DNA of 48,613 nucleotides, taken from assembly GCA_017477555.1 (NCBI GenBank), contig JAFUVK010000180.1, positions 1-48,613 of the forward strand, written 5' to 3'. The stretch comes from Muribaculaceae bacterium. Its GTDB lineage: Bacteria; Bacteroidota; Bacteroidia; Bacteroidales; Muribaculaceae. The notes under the pieces were generated by a model. That model was given only the letters and a program-made list of their open reading frames with translations, did no database searches and was not told where the DNA came from. Numbering within the stretch: position 1 is the first letter of the stretch; every line of letters begins with the position of its first letter. Both the position numbers and the translations under genes were made by a program. Shown here one piece after another: positions 42,018-48,613 of this stretch.

Positions 42018-43547
42018 TTACTCGACGGGTTTGAGTTGGTCGATGGCATTGCCCAATGTCGAGTTGACATCGTCCTCGTCGTCTATCATATCATCATAGG
42101 CTTGTGCAGGCTTGATGGAGCACAACACCTTGAGCAGCGCTTGGGCCGAGTGCACACCCTTCTCGGTGGGGATAAACTGCCCCTTGCCGCTGTAATGGTC
42201 GGTCATACCATAAGTGAGCGTACCTCCCTGGGTGACTTGAGGATTGACATAGAGGCCAATGTTACTCGTCTCGAACACCTTGCGCACAGCTTCAAGCTCG
42301 TAGGCATAGCCCTCAGTCTGCTCGTAATCAAGCATCTTGAGGTACAGCACACCGTCGACAACCCCGAGCTTAATCATCTTGTTTTCGTACTGATAGACAT
42401 ACTCACCATCATAAATCTCGGGTGCCTGCCCCATCGAAGTGGCAAACGTGCTGATTTGCCCCAAGATCATGTCGGGATTGGTTGTCTTTGCCGCTAGCAC
42501 GGCATTCCACTCACCCTGCAGGTGCGGGTCACGAGCCAGACCTACGGCAATGGGACCGTCAATGCTAGCCAAAATGCTCTCGAGGTCAATGCGCCCGATG
42601 TAGGGCAGGCGCTTGAACATCGCCACCAGCTGCTGAATCTGCTGCAGCTTGACAAAGTTGTTGCCCTTGACACTCATGGTGATGATATAGTCCATTGAGT
42701 TGGGGATGGCCTTGAGGAATGTTGCATCGGCTGGTGCCATGGTGGCTTCCAGGAGCTTGTTATAGTCACTGCCCTCATCGGCAATTATGCGTGTCGTGAT
42801 ATCGGCTCGATCCTCGGCGAGGCTAAGGTGGCACTCGTAGGCCTTGATGTCGCTCTCGGTGAAGATTTCGACCAGCGGCAATTTCTGTGCAATTTCTCGA
42901 TATGTTTTGCTTTTAGTGAGTATCAATTTCAGCCCGCCTTGCTGCAGATAGGCGTTGATATCGGCATCGGCATCAATGACTTGCTTAACCTGGCTGTTAT
43001 CCTGGATGCTCTTTCGCTGTTTATTGAGTATGATGGCCGCCTGCAGCGCCGCCTTGTTCACTTCCATGGCTCGGTTGACAGTGGCGATGAGCAGCACCTT
43101 GTCGGCCACGACATAGAGATTATCTTCGCGATAGATACAGTCGATTCCCTCAACTTGCTGGAAGTCAGCTCCCGTACGCCTTGCAATAGTCTTACGTGCC
43201 GCTTCCTCATCATTGAGCGAACACAAAATGACTCGGCCGAAAGTCTTGTCGGTGAAGTAGGCGAACGCCCGTGCGTCGGTGTTGAGACCCAGATAGGGCA
43301 GGTCGGTGAGTAAGGTGCACAGGGGCGAGGCGTCGTTCTGGTCGACGATGGGCCGTAGGGCCTCGGGCAGCTCGAGGCTGCCATCGTGACTGATGCCGGC
43401 CTTGCCGAGGATGTCGGGCAGGTTGACACTGACCACGCCCAGCGCATCATGGGGAATCATTTTCTCGAGGTTGTCGTTGACACTGCCACACGATGCCAGC
43501 AGGAGCATCGTCAGGAGCATGACATAAAGTCTTGATGATTTCATCAT
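42018..43547 (-). CDS. DUF4836 family lipoprotein
   Basis: A 509-aa lipoprotein: signal MMKSSRLYVMLLTMLLLASC with Cys20. The mature part starts NDNLEKMIPHDALGVVSVNL, the characteristic opening of the Bacteroidota DUF4836 family (PF16120), and continues with alternating helical and beta stretches (VLLIATVNRAMEVNKAALQ, YVYQYENKMIKLGVVDGVLY). The C-terminus is acidic (DDMIDDEDDVNSTL). Function unknown; presumably outer-membrane or periplasmic. The first ATG is preferred over an upstream GTG. Confidence 0.9.
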   Translation of the reverse strand: MMKSSRLYVMLLTMLLLASCGSVNDNLEKMIPHDALGVVSVNLPDILGKAGISHDGSLELPEALRPIVDQNDASPLCTLLTDLPYLGLNTDARAFAYFTDKTFGRVILCSLNDEEAARKTIARRTGADFQQVEGIDCIYREDNLYVVADKVLLIATVNRAMEVNKAALQAAIILNKQRKSIQDNSQVKQVIDADADINAYLQQGGLKLILTKSKTYREIAQKLPLVEIFTESDIKAYECHLSLAEDRADITTRIIADEGSDYNKLLEATMAPADATFLKAIPNSMDYIITMSVKGNNFVKLQQIQQLVAMFKRLPYIGRIDLESILASIDGPIAVGLARDPHLQGEWNAVLAAKTTNPDMILGQISTFATSMGQAPEIYDGEYVYQYENKMIKLGVVDGVLYLKMLDYEQTEGYAYELEAVRKVFETSNIGLYVNPQVTQGGTLTYGMTDHYSGKGQFIPTEKGVHSAQALLKVLCSIKPAQAYDDMIDDEDDVNSTLGNAIDQLKPVE

Positions 43548-43586
43548 CACAATTCGTTAAAAAGTGGTTGTACAAAAATAGTGACG

Positions 43587-43616
43587 CAAAAGTAGTAAAT
43601 TCTTGACAATTGCAAG
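43587..43616 (-). promoter_or_regulatory. Predicted promoter for the DUF4836 gene
   Basis: On the minus strand CTTG is followed after 18 bp by TACTTTTG, about 40 nt upstream of the ATG. The divergent 222-bp gap also has a TACATTTG on the plus strand (43725-43732) facing the 79-aa gene. Confidence 0.5.
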
Positions 43617-43769
43617 CTGGTTGCCAGCCATTATTTTTGGTTCAAACGGCATCTTGTGGCAAAAAGTTATTAACAAGCTATCATTTTTCATGCGATAATG
43701 TGTTCTTTTTTGAAAAAGAATGTCTACATTTGTTCCGAAAAAACGAACCTTTTAATTGAAACTTGACGC

Positions 43770-44009
43770 ATGAACGATATTTCTGACCTGCTACGGGAGT
43801 TGCTTGACCGATACAGCAACACCGGCGAACTGGACCGCGAGTTTCGGCGCATGCTTCGTGACGATCCTAACTTGCGTGATGAATATGAAGTGTGGTGCGA
43901 CGACCATGGCTACAAGACCAGCACAGGGTTCCGCGACTTCATCGACGAGATTGTAGAGTCGCAAGACTCGTTCTGGGACACTTATCATGAGTTTGGATAC
44001 AACATCTGA
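43770..44009 (+). CDS. Small acidic conserved hypothetical protein before aguA
   Basis: A 79-aa strongly acidic soluble protein (MNDISDLLRELLDRYSNTGE, then LDREFRRMLRDDPNLRDEYE and FRDFIDEIVESQDSFWDTYH). It is predicted all-alpha, without signal or catalytic motif, and I do not recognise a family. It is 11 bp upstream of aguA and likely shares its transcript. The promoter candidate TACATTTG is about 38 nt before the ATG. Real coding is supported by the tight spacing, the promoter and a compact composition. Confidence 0.75.
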   Translation: MNDISDLLRELLDRYSNTGELDREFRRMLRDDPNLRDEYEVWCDDHGYKTSTGFRDFIDEIVESQDSFWDTYHEFGYNI

Positions 44010-44020
44010 CTGATATAGAC

Positions 44021-45031
44021 ATGACACAACGACGTTTCATGGCCGAGTGGGAGCACCAGACTGGCGTTCTCATCGCTTGGCCACACGACGGCACCGACTG
44101 GGCGGCCACATTGCCTGCCACAGTGGCGTGCTATAAACAGCTGGCCAGCGCCATCACAGCCGACGAGCACTTGACCATCGTCACACCTGACCCCGACGCG
44201 GTGTATATGGCGCTCGACAACCAGGGACTGACCAACATTTCAATCTATCAATTGCCCACCAACGACACCTGGACGCGCGACTTCGGGCCGCTGACGGTGG
44301 AGGTCGATGGCGTCCCTACCCTGCTCGACTTCACGTTCAACGCATGGGGCATGAAATTTGCCGCCGACAAGGACAACTTGGTCACCTCGCGCATGGTGTG
44401 GCGCGGTGGACTGCACATGCCGGCCGAGAACCATCGCGACATGGTGCTCGAGGGCGGCTCGGTAGAGACCGACGGTCGCGGCACACTGCTCACCACCAGC
44501 CAGTGCCTGCTCTCGCCCAACCGCAACGCACACCTGAGCCGTGGACAGATTGAGCAGGAACTGAAAGGACGACTAGGGGTCACGAAAGTGCTGTGGCTTG
44601 ACCATGGCTATGTGCCGGGCGATGACACCGACTGCCACATCGACACCCTGGCACGACTGGCTCCGGCCAACACCATTGTACACATCACGGCCATGCCCGA
44701 CAGCGAGGAATACTCCGAAACGCAACAGATGATCAAACAACTGCAACTGATGACCAGTGCCGATGGCATAGCCTACAATCTAGTGGCCCTTCCGCCGGTG
44801 GCACCCATCTATGATGACGACGGACATCGACTGCCGGCCACCTATGCCAACTATCTGGTGACCAACCACCGAGTGCTGGTGCCCACCTATGGCCAACCCG
44901 ACAACGACCTACGCGCCATCGAGACCATCTCACGTGTGTTTCGCGGCCGAAAAGTGATGGGCATCGACTGCCGTCCACTGATCGAGCAGCATGGCTCGCT
45001 GCATTGCGCCACTATGCAGCTGCACAATTAG
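44021..45031 (+). CDS. aguA: Agmatine deiminase
   Basis: A 336-aa guanidino-group-modifying enzyme that converts agmatine to N-carbamoylputrescine. Family signatures: MAEWEHQTGVLIAWPHDGTDW, NDTWTRDFGPL, VLEGGSVETDGRGTLLTT, GDDTDCHIDTLARL (catalytic His and Asp) and the C-terminal nucleophile Cys329 in GSLHCATMQ. With aguB further down on the same strand it forms the agmatine route to putrescine; a repeat-rich gap separates them. Confidence 0.96.
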   Translation: MTQRRFMAEWEHQTGVLIAWPHDGTDWAATLPATVACYKQLASAITADEHLTIVTPDPDAVYMALDNQGLTNISIYQLPTNDTWTRDFGPLTVEVDGVPTLLDFTFNAWGMKFAADKDNLVTSRMVWRGGLHMPAENHRDMVLEGGSVETDGRGTLLTTSQCLLSPNRNAHLSRGQIEQELKGRLGVTKVLWLDHGYVPGDDTDCHIDTLARLAPANTIVHITAMPDSEEYSETQQMIKQLQLMTSADGIAYNLVALPPVAPIYDDDGHRLPATYANYLVTNHRVLVPTYGQPDNDLRAIETISRVFRGRKVMGIDCRPLIEQHGSLHCATMQLHN

Positions 45032-45418
45032 TAGCTTCTGGGGTAGTTTCAGTTTATAGTTAAAAGTTCCCATTATAAATGCTAAACTATTAACTTTCAA
45101 CTATTAACTATAAACTGCACTTCTTTTGTCCCTTGATGCAAAGTAGCTATGGCCCCAACGGGGCCGCCGACCACAGGCGGGGGCGGAAGCCCCCGTAACA
45201 AGAGCCATAAAGCCATTCACCGCCCTGAAGGGGCGGCCGAGGCTCGCACCCATTTTCAGTTTATAGTTAAAAGTTTATAGTTAAAAGTCCCCATTACGAA
45301 TGCTAAACTATAAACTATAAACTGTACTTAATTCCCCCGCCTGTAATCGGATAGCCCTTTCAGGGCACCGCGCGGACAACAAATATATAATTCCCTAACT
45401 TTTAACTAAGACCAAACA
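45032..45418. other. 387-bp repeat-rich gap between aguA and aguB
   Basis: Two blocks of TTTATAGTTAAAAG / ACTATAAACT words (about 45049-45117 and 45254-45331) surround and interrupt a MITE-like copy. No gene is present. The aguA-aguB operon is therefore split or read through this insertion. Confidence 0.6.
45119..45397. mobile_element. MITE-like element interrupted by an AT-rich block
   Basis: The left end (TTTTGTCCCTTGATG), core hairpins (GGCCCCAACGGGGCC, GGGGGCGGAAGCCCCC) and right end (GCGGACAACA, ATATATAATTCCC) are present, but an internal block of AT-rich TATAGTTAAAAG repeats and a second hairpin module (CCGCCCTGAAGGGGCGG) separate them. Confidence 0.55.
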
Positions 45419-46294
45419 ATGAAAATAGGAATCATACAACAACAGAACACAACCAGTGTCATCAACAACCGTGAAAGACTGATTGAAAAAATACATCGCT
45501 TGGCCCATGACGGAGCGCAACTGGTGGTATTGCAAGAGCTGCACGACTCGCTCTACTTCTGCCAAGTGGAGAGCGTCGATAACTTTGACCTAGCCACTGC
45601 CATCCCCGGCGAAGCCACCACAGCCTATTCGGCTGTAGCTCGCGAGTGCGGTATCGTGCTGGTGACCTCACTGTTTGAACGCCGCGCTCCGGGACTATAT
45701 CACAACACGGCTGTCGTGTTCGACACCGATGGTCGGATGGCGGGCCGCTACCGCAAGATGCACATCCCCGATGACCCGGCCTACTACGAGAAGTTCTACT
45801 TCACACCCGGCGACCTGGGCTTCGAACCCATCGACACCTCGCTGGGTCGCTTGGGCGTGCTCGTGTGTTGGGATCAGTGGTATCCCGAGGCCGCTCGGCT
45901 GATGACCCTACGGGGTGCTCAGCTGCTGATTTACCCTACTGCCATCGGCTTTGAAAGCAGTGATGTGGAGGCAGAGCAGCTGCGCCAGCGTGAGGCATGG
46001 ATGACCGTGCAGCGCGGCCATGCCGTGGCCAATGGCCTGCCAGTCGTTACTGTGAACCGCGTAGGTCACGAGCCAGACCCGTCAGGCCAGACCCGAGGCA
46101 TACAGTTCTGGGGCAGCAGCTTTGTGGCCGGGCCGCAAGGCGAATTGCTCTACACCGCGCCCACCGACCGTGAGGTAGAGCAAATTGTTGAGGTGGACTT
46201 GAGCCGAAGCGAGCAGGTGCGCCGCTGGTGGCCCTTCTTGCGCGACCGCCGCATCGATCACTACTCCGCTATCGCCAACCGCTATCTTGACTAG
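45419..46294 (+). CDS. aguB: N-carbamoylputrescine amidase
   Basis: A 291-aa carbon-nitrogen hydrolase that cleaves N-carbamoylputrescine to putrescine, CO2 and ammonia. The Glu-Lys-Cys catalytic triad is Glu40 (LVVLQELHDS), Lys113 (YRKMHIPDD) and Cys150 (VLVCWDQWYPEAAR). QFWGSSFVAGPQGEL and the length match the plant/bacterial AguB group. DUF3089 follows after 4 bp, so they are in one operon. Confidence 0.96.
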   Translation: MKIGIIQQQNTTSVINNRERLIEKIHRLAHDGAQLVVLQELHDSLYFCQVESVDNFDLATAIPGEATTAYSAVARECGIVLVTSLFERRAPGLYHNTAVVFDTDGRMAGRYRKMHIPDDPAYYEKFYFTPGDLGFEPIDTSLGRLGVLVCWDQWYPEAARLMTLRGAQLLIYPTAIGFESSDVEAEQLRQREAWMTVQRGHAVANGLPVVTVNRVGHEPDPSGQTRGIQFWGSSFVAGPQGELLYTAPTDREVEQIVEVDLSRSEQVRRWWPFLRDRRIDHYSAIANRYLD

Positions 46295-46298
46295 ACTC

Positions 46299-47288
46299 AT
46301 GACACCGACAATGCTTGTGAAGATGGTCGCGAGCATTCTGCTCGTGCTGCTAGTGACAGGGTGTCGCAACAGTGCCACCTCTGCAGGAGATGGGCTACCT
46401 GCTCAGCCCGACTACAACGACACCACACAATGGTATGTGAGCCATCGTGGGGCTAGGGCCGATGTGTTCTATGTAATATCGACCGAAACGGGCGACTATC
46501 AGTTGCCCGACGGCACCACTTGCCACTATGCCGACACCTACAGCGACAGCACGCGGCGCCCCATGCGTGCCGAGATGCTGGGAGTGGACACACTCATCAG
46601 CGGCACACTCAATTACTATTCGCCCTACTATAGGCAGTGCTCGCTGCAGTCGTTCGGCAGCGACAGTCTGGCTGTCCGATTCGATGTCGCGCTCCAGGAT
46701 GCCAGACGTGCATTTAAGTACTACCTGAAGCATCTAAACCAGGGCCGACCATTTGTGCTAGCGGGCTTCAGTCAGGGAGCCATGATCATCTTGGAGCTGC
46801 TTCGCGACATGGATGAGGCCACCTACAGCCGCATGATTGCAGCTTATGCCATAGGCACATCAATCACTCACGACATGATGGCCACCAATCGGCACATCGT
46901 CGCTGCCCGTGGAGCCGATGACACGGGTGTGACCATCTGCTACAACTCGGTGCGTGACACCGATTGTGCCATCATGGGGCGTGACAACGCCATCGCCATC
47001 AACCCCGTGAACTGGCGCACCGACGGCACCGCGGCCACCCTAATCACCGAGCCATCGCCACTGCGCCCCGTCAGCGATCAAAAGTGCGACACATTGAGTG
47101 TGCGACTTGATGCGGCTACTCGCCTGCTGCTGGTGGATGGTTACACAGCCAACGACTATGCGTTGCCGCTCATCGGCAAGGAAGGGTGCTATCATACGCG
47201 CGAAATCTGGCTCTACCGCCAGCAGCTACGCGACAACATCGCACTGCGCGCCAGTCGGGCTTTGAGCAATAGTTCCCCCCTAAAATAG
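46299..47288 (+). CDS. DUF3089 family alpha/beta-hydrolase-like lipoprotein
   Basis: A 329-aa exported protein: signal MTPTMLVKMVASILLVLLVT with lipobox VTGC (Cys22). The DUF3089 (PF11288) features are ADVFYVISTET near the N-terminus and the nucleophile elbow GFSQGAMIILELL (Ser in GFSQG), typical of alpha/beta hydrolases. Substrate unknown. It lies 4 bp after aguB; a link to polyamine metabolism is possible but not shown. The ATG is chosen over an in-frame TTG four codons upstream. Confidence 0.85.
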   Translation: MTPTMLVKMVASILLVLLVTGCRNSATSAGDGLPAQPDYNDTTQWYVSHRGARADVFYVISTETGDYQLPDGTTCHYADTYSDSTRRPMRAEMLGVDTLISGTLNYYSPYYRQCSLQSFGSDSLAVRFDVALQDARRAFKYYLKHLNQGRPFVLAGFSQGAMIILELLRDMDEATYSRMIAAYAIGTSITHDMMATNRHIVAARGADDTGVTICYNSVRDTDCAIMGRDNAIAINPVNWRTDGTAATLITEPSPLRPVSDQKCDTLSVRLDAATRLLLVDGYTANDYALPLIGKEGCYHTREIWLYRQQLRDNIALRASRALSNSSPLK

Positions 47289-47345
47289 GAGAGAGGTATG
47301 ACGTTAACCGCATAGAATATTGTCGCATTCAGCGATACTACAGTA

Positions 47346-47373
47346 ATCGGGAACAACAGGAATATAGTTCCCT
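47346..47373. mobile_element. Right-end fragment of a MITE-like element
   Basis: GGGAACAACAGGAATATAGTTCCC resembles the right terminal repeat of the family (ACAACA, GATATATAGTTCCC). No left end was found in the 167-bp gap. It may be a decayed copy or chance similarity. Confidence 0.35.
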
Positions 47374-47378
47374 AATAT

Positions 47379-47430
47379 ATTGGCTTCGCCTCAGCAGAAA
47401 ATTCCTTTCCCTGCCAGAGGCGAAGCCAAT
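47379..47430. terminator. Bidirectional terminator between DUF3089 and TPR/protease genes
   Basis: A perfect 14-bp stem (ATTGGCTTCGCCTC and its complement) around a 24-nt loop with a further GCAG/CTGC pairing. It is followed by TTTT on the plus strand and lies between convergent genes. Confidence 0.85.
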
Positions 47431-47455
47431 TTTTCCGACTTTTCGTGATTTGCGT

Positions 47456-48613
47456 CTACTGCTTGCGGTAGGTGAGACGCAACACGTTCTTGACGTTGTC
47501 GAGCTCCACAGTGCCCAGCTTCTGGAACACGCTCTGGCCCAACAACAATGGCGCACTGCTGCTGTTGGTTACCGTCGCCTGTACATTGGTGAGCACAGCC
47601 TCGCCCACCTGCACTTTGCGCAGGTTGATAATCGTGCCCACAGCAATCTCGCCCGTAGCTGTCGAGAAATACTGACTGCCACGAATGTCCTCCTTGGTCA
47701 GGTAGCCATTCTTGAACATGAAGGTTGCCTCAACACTCGAAATGCTTACCGCTGATGCTCCTGTGTCGAAAATAAACTGCAGTGGCAGGTCGTTGATGGC
47801 GCATTTGACCTTACACACACCGCCCTCGCGGGTAAAAGGCACCTCGGTGGTCACCATCTCAATATCGCGCACAGCAATCGCCGCAGAATCGTTGGCTTGG
47901 TCCATAAGGTCGGTGTAGTGCTCAATCAGTGCCTTATAGGCCGGAATATTGCGGATGTTGTCAAGGTCGCGGTCGTTGCTGAAATGCACGAAATATCGCT
48001 GACCGCTCTCCAGTGCCCGCTGCATATAGTGCAACGCCTTATCGGGCATCGCCATGAGTGAGTATAAGCAAGCCGCATTGTAGTATGTCCCGTCCAGGTC
48101 GGTCGTGTCGCCCCGGGCAATAGCTTTCTCCATAGCCTGCTCTATGGTTTGCCGGGCCGCATCGGGTTGACCCAAAAAATACAACGCGTAGGCTCGGTTG
48201 TCGGCAGAGTCGGTGTCTAGCTCCAGCAATCGCTCCAAGTCAGCACGTGCCTCATCGGTCCGCCCCATATTGCACAACAGACGTCCACGGTTCATCAACG
48301 CGTCTTCGTAGTCGGGGTTCAGCGTCAGAGCAGTATTATAATCGTCCAATGCCAGTTCCAAACGGTTGGAACTGTCATAAATCCACCCACGGTTGCGGTA
48401 GAATCCGGGAATAGACGGATATTTCTCAATCATCTGTCCCAACAATGAGATTGCCTCGTCGGTCTTACCGTCGTAATAGAGAAAGTCGGCCTTGTGTAAC
48501 ATGTCAATCACACGTGTAGTGTCCATCTCCAATGCTCGTGAGATATGCTCAACGGCCTGCCCGAACTGACCTAGTCTGCTATAGCATAAAGCCATCTGGC
48601 TCTGAATGGTAGG
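47456..48613 (-). CDS. TPR and retropepsin-like aspartic protease protein (5' end cut off)
   Basis: The reading frame is still open at the right window edge, so the N-terminus is missing; at least 385 codons are present. The visible N-terminal part is TPR repeats (FGQAVEHISRALEMD, RLELALDDYNTALTLNPDYE, ALYFLGQPDAARQTIEQAM). The C-terminal 130 residues are a clan AA aspartic protease domain: LQFIFDTGASAVSISSVEAT with the catalytic DTGAS, and a late LLLGQSVFQKLGTVELDN. Such TPR-retropepsin proteins occur in Bacteroidota; the role is unknown. It converges with the DUF3089 gene across a strong terminator. Confidence 0.88.
   Translation of the reverse strand, partial: PTIQSQMALCYSRLGQFGQAVEHISRALEMDTTRVIDMLHKADFLYYDGKTDEAISLLGQMIEKYPSIPGFYRNRGWIYDSSNRLELALDDYNTALTLNPDYEDALMNRGRLLCNMGRTDEARADLERLLELDTDSADNRAYALYFLGQPDAARQTIEQAMEKAIARGDTTDLDGTYYNAACLYSLMAMPDKALHYMQRALESGQRYFVHFSNDRDLDNIRNIPAYKALIEHYTDLMDQANDSAAIAVRDIEMVTTEVPFTREGGVCKVKCAINDLPLQFIFDTGASAVSISSVEATFMFKNGYLTKEDIRGSQYFSTATGEIAVGTIINLRKVQVGEAVLTNVQATVTNSSSAPLLLGQSVFQKLGTVELDNVKNVLRLTYRKQ

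Noticed and set aside
45032-45418. tRNA or riboswitch in the aguA-aguB gap
   Set aside because: The hairpins are those of the dispersed MITE-like family; no cloverleaf or known aptamer pattern was seen here or in other gaps.

Overview
The window is chromosomal DNA from a Bacteroidota bacterium, order Bacteroidales, most likely a gut Muribaculaceae- or Prevotella-like species. Three things support this. Bacteroidota-restricted families are present (DUF4836 lipoprotein, DUF4293 and DUF3332 proteins, PepSY-like periplasmic protein, GTG/TTG-tolerant genes without Shine-Dalgarno sequences). Promoters fit the Bacteroidota consensus (TTTG about 20 bp upstream of TAnnTTTG). Secreted enzymes carry C-terminal dockerin-like repeats of a kind common in these families. 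The genus is inference; no rRNA or tRNA lies in the window.

Layout. 0.1-2.6 kb (minus strand): a small envelope/stress cluster of two YtxH proteins, a holin-like membrane protein, a short conserved protein, an ECF sigma factor and a PepSY-like periplasmic protein. 2.9-8.6 kb: a UvrA-family ATPase, a DUF4293 membrane protein, release factor 1 (behind four tandem 65-bp repeats) and orotidine-5'-phosphate decarboxylase. 8.7-15.7 kb: a secreted CotH-dockerin protein, a fucose-isomerase-fold protein, PPi-dependent phosphofructokinase, a non-catalytic-type M16 protein and KdsB. 16-24 kb: a large TPR protein, an M3 dipeptidyl carboxypeptidase, RlmD and a secreted subtilase with a dockerin. 24-28.9 kb: a small membrane protein, CinA, TsaD, a DUF486 transporter-like protein, a C45-type Ntn hydrolase and a PAS protein. 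29.4-37.2 kb: thioesterase, DprA, nucleoside phosphorylase, a 55-aa conserved-looking small protein, CdsA, PurM, an MltF-like transglycosylase and a DUF3332 lipoprotein. 37.2-41.4 kb: a DMT transporter, an AT-rich two-gene island of unknown function and a GH13 lipoprotein. 41.4-48.6 kb: a GNAT acetyltransferase, a DUF4836 lipoprotein, the agmatine-to-putrescine pair AguA/AguB, a DUF3089 hydrolase and a TPR/retropepsin-like protein cut by the window edge.

Most genes are housekeeping: translation termination and modification, DNA repair and uptake, pyrimidine and purine synthesis, KDO and phospholipid precursors, polyamines. The unusual material is mainly between genes. Two dispersed repeat families stand out. 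One is promoter-proximal: conserved flanks enclose a hairpin whose arms change sequence but stay paired, and its copies point the same way at a downstream gene. The other looks like a MITE: roughly 110-180 bp, internal GC hairpins, imperfect terminal inverted repeats, and in one copy a candidate 8-bp target duplication. Other points of note are a PyrF whose catalytic lysine reads as methionine, an AT-rich island with an internally deleted gene remnant and a JAMM-like motif, and a small gene of 55 codons.
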